DNA of 64,000 nt, taken from Plazaster borealis. Its lineage: Eukaryota; Echinodermata; Asteroidea; Forcipulatida; Labidiasteridae. The DNA lies in NCBI GenBank assembly GCA_021014325.1, contig CM037462.1:18868135-18932134 (forward strand). The letters run 5' to 3'. Below the pieces are notes generated by a model. That model saw only the letters and a program-made list of their open reading frames with translations. It ran no database searches and was not told where the DNA came from. How positions within the stretch are numbered: position 1 is the stretch's first letter; each line of letters opens with the position of its first letter. Of this stretch, positions 44,599-56,500 are shown in pieces. Position numbers and translations under genes: made by a program.

Positions 44599-47500
44599 AT
44601 GGATAGTCTACCCAACCCACCTGACGGTAATGTATAATATTCAACCAAATTCTCTTGTTTATTCATTTACCTGCCGATTCACGGTGAATTTTTTCCGTCT
44701 GCTTCAGGTTTCCCTAAATTGATTGGATAACTCGACCTACAGCATACCCTACATAACAAATTCGCCCCAATACATACTCATCCTAAATCTGTGTTTGCCC
44801 CTAGTTATAATCTCAAAAAAATGAAAAAGGAGCAAATAATTTCAAGCTTTTGTAAAGCTCAACTCTTCACGTTCAAGTTCTTAACTTTATAACTCCTTTT
44901 GTGTAGTCTTTGCTTTGGGGTCTTTTTAACATTCAATTCATTTCATTTTCAAGTTTAAATCATATTCCAACTTTAATCCAACATCATTGATTGATTGAAT
45001 GATGGTGGTGTAGTATTCTTTGTTCATTCATTTTGTTAAAATTAATAAAACATGGAGGTAAAACTGAGTTATTTATACGAACAGCATTATATGAAGCCAA
45101 ATTCCTTGCCACAACCAAGCACATTAAAACGGCTGTGGTTGTGGTGGCATCAGACTTAGGTATGTGAAGATCCGCATCGATCGCGGCCGCTATTTTCTGC
45201 CAGATTTGTGTTCGGTAAACCTACATATTAATTGTTATTCTGTCTTTAATATCTGAAAGCAAATGCTTGTAATATCTTTATCAATTAAGACTTCTCAATA
45301 ATTTTGGTATCACTGTGTAGGATTTTTCATGCTCTTTCCAGTGGTACTAATTGCATTCGTATTGGTTCACTTTGAATTTTTTCTTCACATACCTATAACT
45401 TATGAAGCCACAACCACAGCACATTTGCGTGGTTGTGGCATCAGAGTCAAGCTCAACCACGTGATGGTGAGGGTGAGTGTTAGGGTGAGGGGGGGGGGTG
45501 CGGTTGAGGGTTATGTGATAGTGTACTGTTACTGTTAGGCTTAGATTTAATTAGGGGTAGTGTTAGGATTGACAATTGTGGGTGAGGGGGGGGTGAGGGT
45601 GATGAACACTACCCCCTCCCTCTCACCATGGAGGAACCCTCATAACCACAACCATGTAAACGTGCGTGGTTTTCATACGTCTGATGCCACAATCACGTGG
45701 TAGTGGCAGGGAATTGGGATTCATACGTAGGGATGCGTATATGCCTCAAAGTTCTACCTTCAAGGTTAAAGGAAGGGGCAGATTTTTTACCCCACTCATT
45801 TGTCCCTTATATAGGGATTGCTGAAAGTTAAACAAAAATTATCTTTAAAATGAAAAAATTTCCGTACCAAAGTCCAAGTTAGTACCAAGTACAGAACATA
45901 TTGCAGCTGCTTGCAGCTTTGGAATTCAATTTTACAGTAGAGTAGTCAAAAAGTAGAAATCCTACACACTACTGATGATACCATTGGTGGGAAACTCTGC
46001 AATATATTAGGCAGCAGAGGTACAACCATTGCATGTACATCAATATTTATCCACAGCTTGAAGATTTTGGATTAGGCCTAAATTTTACAGTTAAGAGAGT
46101 ATTATATTAAACAAAAATTAAAACCTGTAAACCCAAAACATTTAGGAAATAGAATTAGCTGTTGCGAACTGCTTACCAACCAAAAGGACCTATGGTATAA
46201 ATGCAACAAAATAGTTAGTGGCCTGACGTTTCAACCCTAGCAGAGTCCTTCTCGAAACCATTCGAGAAAGACTGCTCTAGGGTTTATCTGTTTCTGACAG
46301 AGTCTTTCTCGAAGGCTATAAAGCTTTTGAGAAAGACTCTGCTAGGGTCTAAATGTCGGGCCACTAACCTTTTTTTCCCAAAAAAATATTTACTTAAAAC
46401 TGCGAAGCAAAAGGCCTGTAGCCTCCTCACAACCATTCATCTCCAAATGTTGTTAAAGTTAGGGTAGGATCCAACTTGGGCTAAACTTTCCCAACAATAG
46501 TTGGGCTCAAGTTACCTCAACTTTAATTTACACGAGCCTCATGTTAACAACATGTTAACAAAGGTTTCAGTGCCATACATTTCCATCGATATCGTTCATC
46601 TGTCATCATATCACATCAGGAATATTGGTAAGATTCGCAAGTACTTGCACAAAAGTGCCACTGAAAAGGTCATTCATGCATTTGTTACTTCTCGTCTTGA
46701 CAATGGCAATGCTCTTCTCTACAGTCTTCCTAACAACCAGATTTCCCGTCTTCAACGCCTCCAAAATACCGCTGCCCGCATTGTGACACTGTCTAGAAAA
46801 TCCTGTTCTATCACCCCCATTCTGAAACAACTACACTGGCTCCCTATCTCTCAACGAATCATCTTCAAGCTGATGCTCATTGTCCACAAAGCACTTAATG
46901 GCAAGGCTCCCCACTATATTTCTGAACTACTTCAAGTTTACACTCATTCAAGGAATCTTCGATCAAGTTCCATGCTTCTCCTCATTGAACCCAAGTCTCG
47001 ACACTCATGGGGTGACAGGCGTTTTTCTTCAGCTGGGCCACGCATCTGGAACTCTCTACCACTTAATCTTAGATCTTGTCTTTGTACCACAAAATTCAAA
47101 TCTCTTCTCAAAACTTATCTTATGTCACAGGTTTTCAAGGACTAATTTTGTTGTGTCTGTTTTGTCTTTGTTTTATTTTGTTTTGTTTTTGGTTTTTTAC
47201 TGCGCCTTGAACACCCAGAAGGGTGGATATGTGCACATTACAAGTCTTATTATTATTATTATTATTATTATTATGATAGTCTTCTTATCCATCTGCAGTT
47301 GGGCCAGTTCAAACTGAAGTTTTGGACAATTTTGGACATCACACATATTTAACATGTAATTTGACTTGTCTTGCAGATCCTGAGCTGAAGAACATCATTG
47401 ACAAGTTGGCCAACTTTGTCGCTCGCAATGGACCAGAATTTGAGAAGATGACCAAACACAAGCAGATGAACAACCCTAAATTCAATTTCTTGTATGGTGG

Positions 47501-50500
47501 GGAATATTTCAACTATTACCAGTGCATAGTAGCCACTGAGCAACAAAGTGAGTGGTGTTTTCTCATACCATGTGTTTTATGCTCGATGCAAGTTAACAAC
47601 TTTTATCTTCCAGTACGCGCTAATCCTCCAATTAGATGCTCGACCGGAGTGTGATATCAAGCGATAACCTACTCCCAGTTTTTATATTGCACTCTGCGTA
47701 TTGAGAGTGTCAATGCATCACGCTCCGTGCATGCTGTTCGTGATGAAAAACACTCTGATATTTGTAACTTTTCGCATTGCACGGTTGCGCGGTTTATTTG
47801 TTTCTTTGTTTCTCTATGAGATTGGTTGACTTATACTAGGCTGGAAGATAAGTTCGTTATCACACGCGCGCTCGTGGAATACGGAAAAGTATAGGGCGTC
47901 TGCGTCCCATATCCAACTCGGCCTTCGACCTCGTTGGATATTGGACGCAGAAGCGCTACATTTTTCCGTATTCCACTCGCGCTTGTGTGATAACTTATAG
48001 TATCTTCCTTGTATATTCCTTGTTAATTACTTTTTCTCCCTCTTCCCACCCTTGATTTTGTCCTTTGTGTTTCCAACTTCTTGTGGTCAAACCAGCCCCT
48101 TTCCTCCATATTATATATATTTATTACAATTCTTTACCAAAGGTATTCCCAATCAGTTGAAACTGTTTTCACTGGGGACCAGCATACATTACTACATATA
48201 AATTTAATATTTATATGCATAATTTACAATACTTACATGGTAAATAGATTCAGAACAATAAAAACAAATGTTTTAACACTATTATACCCAGTAACAGTGG
48301 TGTGTGTCTGCCCTTCCCCTAATGAGCACTGGTGCAGGTTGTAAAATCCTTAAATGTTTATTAAATGAACATATAAGCTTTTCAATCAAAGTTAGGACCT
48401 TTCAATCTTTGAAGGACATGGTTTTTTTAAAGAAAAGGAAATTAAAAACTTTCTGATGCCACCTGACGCGATGTTTACCATCCTTTTAAAACTTTTTGTT
48501 TTACATAAGTTATCCGACAACGTAAAGAGAAACTGGCCCATCAACAGGCTATAATTCAGGACGTCATAACCCAACAGTCCATCCAGTCAGCACCATGGCA
48601 GCAGCAGGGACCTCCGCAGCACCCTCCTCCATCGATGGCCCCGCCTCCACAGATGCAGCAACCTCCTCAGACCATTCCAACAATCAGTAGTTCTCCCTGG
48701 CAGCAGCACCATCCACCCCCGCCGCAGCAGGCACAGCCCCAGATGCCGCCGCAGCAGCAGCAGATACCGCATCATGCTGTGTCGTTGGAGCAGCAGCAAC
48801 AGCAGCTTCAAATGCAGCAGCAGCAACTGCAACAGCAGCTACACGTCGAGAAGGAGAAACAGGCGCAGCTGTTGAAGGAACAGCGAGATAAACAGGACAG
48901 GCTGCAGAAGGAGCAGCAGGTACAGAGGGAGCGAGAGCACATGCAGGAACAGATCAAAGAGAGCGAAGAGAATCTTCGCAAACAGCATGAAGTATTTGTC
49001 GCCCAACAACAAGTAAGATTTTAGATTTTCAATCCACTCTGCACGGTCGTGAGGGCACATTGGCTTGTTCGAATCTCTGCTGCTGACTCTAGAGAGGTTT
49101 CTCAAGCGTACAGATACAGATACGATAACCATATCTGTTCACGTTGGATGAGCGTCAGATTTTGTTTCGCAATCATAGAGTTATATGTGTCAGGCCTAGG
49201 CCAAATTATACACGTTGGCATAGGTTTTGCGAGCAAAACGAATCCATAAACATTTTGTATTGTTCTTGTTACATTGGAGAATTTGATTGAATAGTATTTT
49301 GGTTAAACTGTTCGTTTTCTGACCCACACGTTATAACGAGTGTAAAGAAAGTTTCCAGTAAGCGCGGCAAAATAGAGACCCTGTTTACACTGCATTTTCT
49401 CCTTTTTTTTCTTACAATTGACTAATGTAAAGCGCATTGATACGTTATTGTAAAATGCGCTATATAAGAACTAATTATTATTATTATTATTATTATTATT
49501 ATCATTATTAATGTCTACTGGAACATTTCAAGGGGCACCAAGGCAATGAATAGGATCATGGAGGCAATTGCTTTCGTGAGATTGGTTGCCTCATGATTTT
49601 GTTGGTTATGTTTGATTTTCTGGTGGTTGGAGGAATATAAAAATTACCCTTGCAAGGTTCTTCCCATGATTTTTCAAAACTGAGGGGCATTCTGGACCCA
49701 ATTTGTTGGATGTTTGGCCGAAGCACGCTGAATTGAAACAAGGTCTTCAGATTGTTTTCTACTTGGTGTTTATCTTGGTTTCAAAAGCCCCACTGTGCAA
49801 TCTGGAGCATTCTGTATGTTTTTTTCTTGATGATTTTTGTAAGAAAAGTAAAAAATAATTATTTTTGTTTTGCGAATCGGCCAAAATGTGCACGTATCAA
49901 CATGCAATTCGCACGTATCGACGCTAGCTTGTGCATAAGGAGAACCCTGCCTGGGAACAAAGTTGCACATACATCTTTCGACCTTAAGTGGTTCATACTG
50001 GTTACTTGTTTCCACCTGACAGGAGCAGATCGAGCTGGGGCTAGTAACAGCCCGGGAGGAGAAGATTCAGATGATTGCCAAGGAGCTTGATGTTGATATC
50101 AGTGAGCTTGAAACAAGACTACAGGCCATCATTGAATCATGCACAAAAGACGCAATAGCGGTAAGCCATTTTGTCTCAAATCCAATTACTGAACGGACCA
50201 TTCTGTTGTGTTGCCAAAGCTCATCCGCTCAGAGTAGAAAGGACTTATAAGACCTAAAGACCCAGTCGGCTCAGAGCAGAATGGACTTATAAGACCTAGA
50301 AAGACCCAGTCGGCTCAGAGGAGAAAGGACTTATAAGACCGAGAAAGACCCAGTCAGCTCAGAGTAGAAAGGACTTATAAGACCTAAAGACCCAGTCGGC
50401 TCAGAGCAGAAAGGACTTATAAGACCTAGAAAGACTCAGTCAGCTCAGAGTAGAAGGACTTATAAGACCAAAATGGACCCAGTCGGCTCATGGTAGAAAA

Positions 50501-53500
50501 GACTTAAAAGACCTAGAAAGACCCAGTCAGCTCAGAGCAGAAAGGACTTATAAGACCTAGAAAGACCAAGTTAGCTCGGAGCAGAAAGGACTTATACCCC
50601 ATTGTGGTGTAGGTATCATAAGTATTTTTTGCTGTAAGTTGTTTTTGTTGTTGTATAAGTTGATTTTGCTCTTAGACAATGACTGCTGTGAGTTTTGCCA
50701 ACAAGTGGTTAAAAGTACAGGCGGCTTTCACTGCCAAAAAAATTGATTTTGATGCCAATGAAACCGGATATAAACACCCGCATGATGCGCCATATTGGCT
50801 CGGGAAAGACTTTACTGGGTTTTTTACCTACCAAAATATTTAAAATTGACAAAGGATTAATTTTTGTGTATGTTCAGAATGGAAAACAGTGGATATTCTC
50901 CATGGCCAAGACGGAGGAGCACTGTCAGCTGATAACCCTTTACATCCTCCATAAGATCATCCCGAAAGACACGCCCTTTGAGACCAAGCTCCATCTTATC
51001 TACCTCATCAACGACGTCAACCATCACTGGTAAGGGGACTGCTTCCAATAACTCAAACGGAAAGCTAGAACTTAAGCGTTATCATTACAAATCCTTCAAT
51101 ATATCCTCTTTACCAAAATGGAGTGCAAGGCTTAGGGACCTTGTCAAAACTAGTCCAGGACAACCAGCGGATAAGTATCATCCAGGACAAGGTTTCTTTA
51201 CCCGCCGTTAATTCACCTTGTTAGAAATTGGGTGTCGGAGAAACCATGGGAGAAGTTCACAGTGCCTGGGGTTACATTTGTCTACAAACCACAGAGACTT
51301 GGATCGCTGTCTACTGGAAAACAAGCAGGGGTTGTCTACATGTCGCACTAAAAAATCACACTACACATCTTGGTTAAATACAATGACCTCCAAACCTTCC
51401 AGATTGCTCCAAAACTGCAAGTTTGTTTATACTGCAGTAATCAGTCGGTCAAACTGCAGAGCGCTCAGCGGGGTGCATTGGCATAGGGCATGTCTTTAGT
51501 GCATGGGAGAACTATGTGCCTTCCAGCGAGTAAAACCATGTCTCTCATAGAAATACAGTCCGAAGGAAAATCTAACAAAAATTTGACAACGGAGAATTGT
51601 TATCCGACTACCTGTCCTGGATTAATTTTGACAAGTCCCCTAAATAGTGTTGGGGAAAGTAATTGCACTCATACTTCCTTAAAAATGATGGTCTGATAAA
51701 TGTGTGTTGCTACGTACTCGTCCTTGTTTTTTTTCAAATTTCCTCTTCTTTTATTCCATGTCTTGGCTGTCATATTTTGGCCTTGTAGACTAGTAGTTTT
51801 CAGGGTTCGATATTGATCACAGGACTTGTAGCTCAAAATTTTACTGGACCAACATTTTTTGCGCACGACCAGAATCAAAATGAGAAAAAACTTCCTGATT
51901 CCTGGCAATATGCATTTAAATGTTTTTCTTTGAACAATAATTGCACTAAGACATTTAAAAAAAAAAATTATCTCATTTGTCTCTTTGGGTATTAAGTCGT
52001 CGGCTCAGTGCTATAAGGTCCTTCACAAACGTGATGGACAAAAGGTCGTTAACAAGTTATTTTTTTTAAGGTTATAAAACAGTAAATAAAATATTTTTAA
52101 AAAAAATTAGTGTTTCCTTATAACAATCGATTTTCAGATTTTCATAAGGAAACATTAATTTCTGATAGTTGTATTTTATTATATTGTTTTATAGGCTTTA
52201 AAAAATGTTTTGTTAACGACCTTTTGTCCATCACGTTTGTTAAGGACCTTATAGTTCTCACGCGACGAAGTATTCTTCATTACACAACAATAGAATTGAA
52301 AGGTATTTTTCAGACTCAAAGTCAACATTTGAACAAAATTTGTTTCTGTTCAGGATTTTACCTAGTGAGGTACATGTATTGTTATTCAATTGACAAACAC
52401 AAGACTGTCGGACTTGTCCAGTATTGAGTTTACTGGCCCGACACTAAAACTACTGGCCTCGGGCCTGCAGTCCAGTGTAAAATTCAAGCCCTGGTTTTAA
52501 AATCAAAATGTAATCAAGTCCACTGAATGAGAGTAAATCTTTCTTTCTTTCCACAGTGTACGGAGAGGATCTGAGGAGCTTCAGACAGCGTTAGGGAACA
52601 TCGTAGCGCCTACCTTCTGCTCAACTTATCTGAGTGCAGACGAGGGAGAAAAACAAAAACTCAACAAGGTACTGTAAGATTTGTTCCTGTGGCGTGTCGT
52701 GGCCGTGTCTAGTTCACCAGACCCAAGCTCTGGTGTTGTCAGCAGCAGAGTGTGGGTTCGAATCCCGGTCATGACACTTTTGCCCTTGAGCAACTTAACC
52801 ATAATTATTTCGAAAAAAAATTGGGAAGGTATTGCATTCTGCTCTACTAGCCAGGCTCCTAGTGGATGATACCCATGCCTACATCCTTACGGACTGTGAA
52901 GGGGGTAACCCTGTTTTAGCTCCAAGAGTAGGTGGCAACTTGCCCCTGGTGGCAGTTGATTTGGGTCGATAGCCCAAATCGGTTAAGTGTAGCCCTCACC
53001 TTGAAGTTGCCGTCCAGCCTTGTGATGTTGGGCGATCTTTTCTTATAAAAAAACAATAATTTCTTTTTTTTTAAATGAACATTGTCAGTCAATCTACCTA
53101 CCGGAATAGTATTGTCGAGAGAGTGCCAAACAATTTTATCTCCACAACAATTGCCCTTACATAAAACACTTAAAGGCAGGGTATACTTTTGGTAATTGTC
53201 AAAGACCAGTATCCTCACTTGGTGTATCCCAACATATGCATTAAATAACAAACCTGTGAAAATCTGGGCTCAATTGGTCATCAAAGTTGCAGGAAAATGA
53301 AAGAAAAAAACACCCTTGTTGCATAGAATTGTGTGCTTTCAGATGCCAGAGAAAAGCTTCATGCCTGAAGCCTTTCTCAGATCTAAATTTTGGGGTGAAA
53401 AATTACCTCTTTCTCTAAAATTACATAACTTCAAAGAGAGGTCGTTTCTTGCAATGTTTTATAAAAGCAACAGCTCTCCAGTGCTCTTTACCAAGTAAGT

Positions 53501-56500
53501 TTTTATGGTCATTATTTTTTTGGAGTGTACGCACAAAAAGTAGCTAAGCACATAATAACTATGCTTACTAATTTGTCAAGCAATGTTTAGTGCTTTAAGC
53601 AGCTCTATGAAATTGGGCCTAGTTGGCGTTAAGAGGCATTGTGTGTTTTTACATGGATTCTTTCTCATGCAACATGAGTATTTATTTTAAAATCAAGGGG
53701 CATTGTTTCTGAAGTGTTGAGTGATTGTTTTATTGTCAATGTGTAGGTACTACACCTATGGGAGTCCAACAATTATTTTGAGTCCATCGTGATGAAAGAA
53801 CTCAAGACGCCCCAAGAGTCACTGGCAGCCTTCCAAGTAAGTAGTTTCCACGTCTGTCCCTCCACCATCCCAATCTCAAGACATTTCTAAAATTATTTTT
53901 GTAAAAAGATATGCCCTTTGCTGATCCTCTATGTTTAGGTATTTAGAACTTAAGATCAACTGTTGTCTAGATATCGACCCCCGATTCTTATTTCTTCACA
54001 GGCAAAGCAAATGGAGGAGTTTGCGGACGTTGTGAACAACATCACAGAGAACATCCAGGAGCAGATGTCCAGCCTTCAGAAGCAGCACCAGGAGTTTGTG
54101 GATCACGTCACGTCGATGCTTCGTCTCCTGGATGCTCAACAGGAGAAGATGATGGCAGAGGAGGATGGAAGCGATTCCAAAGACACACAGGTTGGTCTTG
54201 GTCTGGTTCTTGGTCAGGGTCTTTGTGGGTGGGTCTGGGGCTGGGGTGGGTCTGGGTCTTGGCGTGGGTCTTGGCCTTGGCATGGGTCTTGGCCTTGGTC
54301 TGGTTCTTGGTCTTGGCCTTGGTCCAGGTCTGTGTTCGGCTCTGGGTCTCGGCCTTGGTCTGGGTCTGAGTCTGGGTCTTGGCCTTGGTCTGGTTCTTGG
54401 TCTTGGCCTTGGTCCGGGTCTGTGTTCGGCTCTGGGTCTCGGCCTTGGTCTGGGTCTGAGTCTGGGTCTTGGCCTTGGTCTGGCTCTTGGTCTTGGCCTT
54501 GGTCCGGGTCTGTGTTCGGCTCTGGGTCTCGGCCTTGGTCTGGGTCTGAGTCTTGGTCTTGGCCTTGGTCTGGTTCTTGGTCTTGGCCTTGGTCCGGGTC
54601 TGTGTTCGGCTCTGGGTCTCGGCCTTGGTCTGGTTCTTGGTCTTGGTCGTGGTCTTGTTCTTGGTCTTAGCCTTGGTCCGGGTCTGTGTTCGGCTCTGGG
54701 TCTCGGCCTTGGTCTGGGTCTGAGTCTGGGTCTTGGCCTTGGTCTGGTTCTTGGTCTTGGCCTTGGTCCGGGTCTGTGTTCGGCTCTGGGTCTCGGCCTT
54801 GGTCTGGGTCTGAGTCTGGGTCTTGACCTTGGTCTGGTTCTTGGTCTTGGCCTTGGTCCGGGTCTGTGTTCGGCTCTGGGTCTCGGCCTTGGTCTGGGTC
54901 TGAGTCTGGGTCTTGGCCTTGGTCTGGTTCTTGGTCTTGGCCTTGGTCCGGGTCTGTGTTCGGCTCTGGGTCTCGGCCTTGGTCTGGTTCTTGGTCTTGG
55001 TCTTGGTCGTGGTCTTGTTCTTGGTCTTAGCCTTGGTCCGGGTCTGTGTTCGGCTCTGGGTCTCGGCCTTGGTCTGGGTCTGAGTCTGGGTCTTGGCCTT
55101 GGTCTGGTTCTTGGTCTTGGCCTTGGTCCGGGTCTGTGTTCGGCTCTGGGTCTCGGCCTTGGTCTGGGTCTGAGTCTGGGTCTTGGCCTTGGTCTGGTTC
55201 TTGGTCTTGGCCTTGGTCCGGGTCTGTGTTCGGCTCTGGGTCTCGGCGTTGGTCTGGGTCTGAGTCTGGGTCTTGGCCTTGGTCTGGTTCTTGGTCTTGG
55301 CCTTGGTCCGGGTCTGTGTTCGGCTCTGGGTCTCGGCCTTGGTCTGGTTCTTGGTCTTGGTCTTGGTCGTGGTCTTGTTCTTGGTCTTAGCCTTGGTCCG
55401 GGTCTGTGTTCGGCTCTGGGTCTCGGCCTTGGTCTGGGTCTGAGTCTGGGTCTTGGCCTTGGTCTGGTTCTTGGTCTTGGCCTTGGTCCGGGTCTGTGTT
55501 CGGCTCTGGGTCTCGGCCTTGGTCTGGGTCTGAGTCTGGGTCTTGGCCTTGGTCTGGTTCTTGGTCTTGGCCTTGGTCCGGGTCTGTGTTCGGCTCTGGG
55601 TCTCGGCCTTGGTCTGGGTCTGAGTCTGGGTCTTGGCCTTGGTCTGGTTCTTGGTCTTGGCCTTGGTCCGGGTCTGTGTTCGGCTCTGGGTCTCGGCCTT
55701 GGTCTGGGTCTGAGTCTGGGTCTTGGCCTTGGTCTGGTTCTTGGTCTTGGCCTTGGTCCGGGTCTGTGTTCGGCTCTGGGTCTCGGCCTTGGTCTGGTTC
55801 TTGGTCTTGGTCTTGGTCGTGGTCTTGTTCTTGGTCTTAGCCCTGGTCCGGGTCTGTGTTCGGCTCTGGGTCTCGGCCTTGGTCTGGGTCTGAGTCTGGG
55901 TCTTGGCCTTGGTCTGGTTCTTGGTCTTGGCCTTGATCCGGGTCTGTGTTCGGCTCTGGGTCTCGGCCTTGGTCTGGGTCTGAGTCTGGGTCTTGGCCTT
56001 GGTCTGGTTCTTGGTCTTGGCCTTGGTCCGGGTCTGTGTTCGGCTCTGGGTCTCGGCCTTGGTCTGGGTCTGAGTCTGGGTCTTGGCCTTGGTCTGGTTC
56101 TTGGTCTTGGCCTTGGTCCGGGTCTGTGTTCGGCTCTGGGTCTCGGCCTTGGTCTGGGTCTGAGTCTGGGTCTTGGCCTTGGTCTGGTTCATGGTCTTGG
56201 CCTTGGTCTGGTTCTTGGTCTTGGTCGTGGTCTTGTTCTTGGTCTTAGCCTTGGTCCGGGTCTGTGTTCGGGTCTGGGTCTTGGCCTTGGTCTGGGTCTG
56301 AGTCTGGGCCTTGGTATTGATCTTAGTCCTTGGTCTTGGTCTTGGTCGTGGTCTTGTTCTTGGTTAAAGCTCAGGTTGAGCTTTGGAAGAAGGGGACACC
56401 CTGAGAAAAAAGTTCTGGTTACAACAATAAAATTGCTTTATTTCTTTCCTTTAACTTGACTGTTTTAGGAGTTTGCTGAAATACTATCCACTTTAACAAA

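Noticed and set aside
48587..48832. Leu-rich minus-strand ORF
   Set aside because: It is the shadow of the Gln/Pro-rich CHERP exon 3.
50215..50600. CRISPR-like array
   Set aside because: Eukaryotic context, imperfect contiguous units and no distinct spacers. It is a minisatellite.
54108..56459. Long ORFs on both strands (about 694 and 764 codons) with Gly-Leu or Lys-Thr-Gln repeats
   Set aside because: They are produced by the hexamer period of the intronic minisatellite; both strands are open at once and no domain is present.
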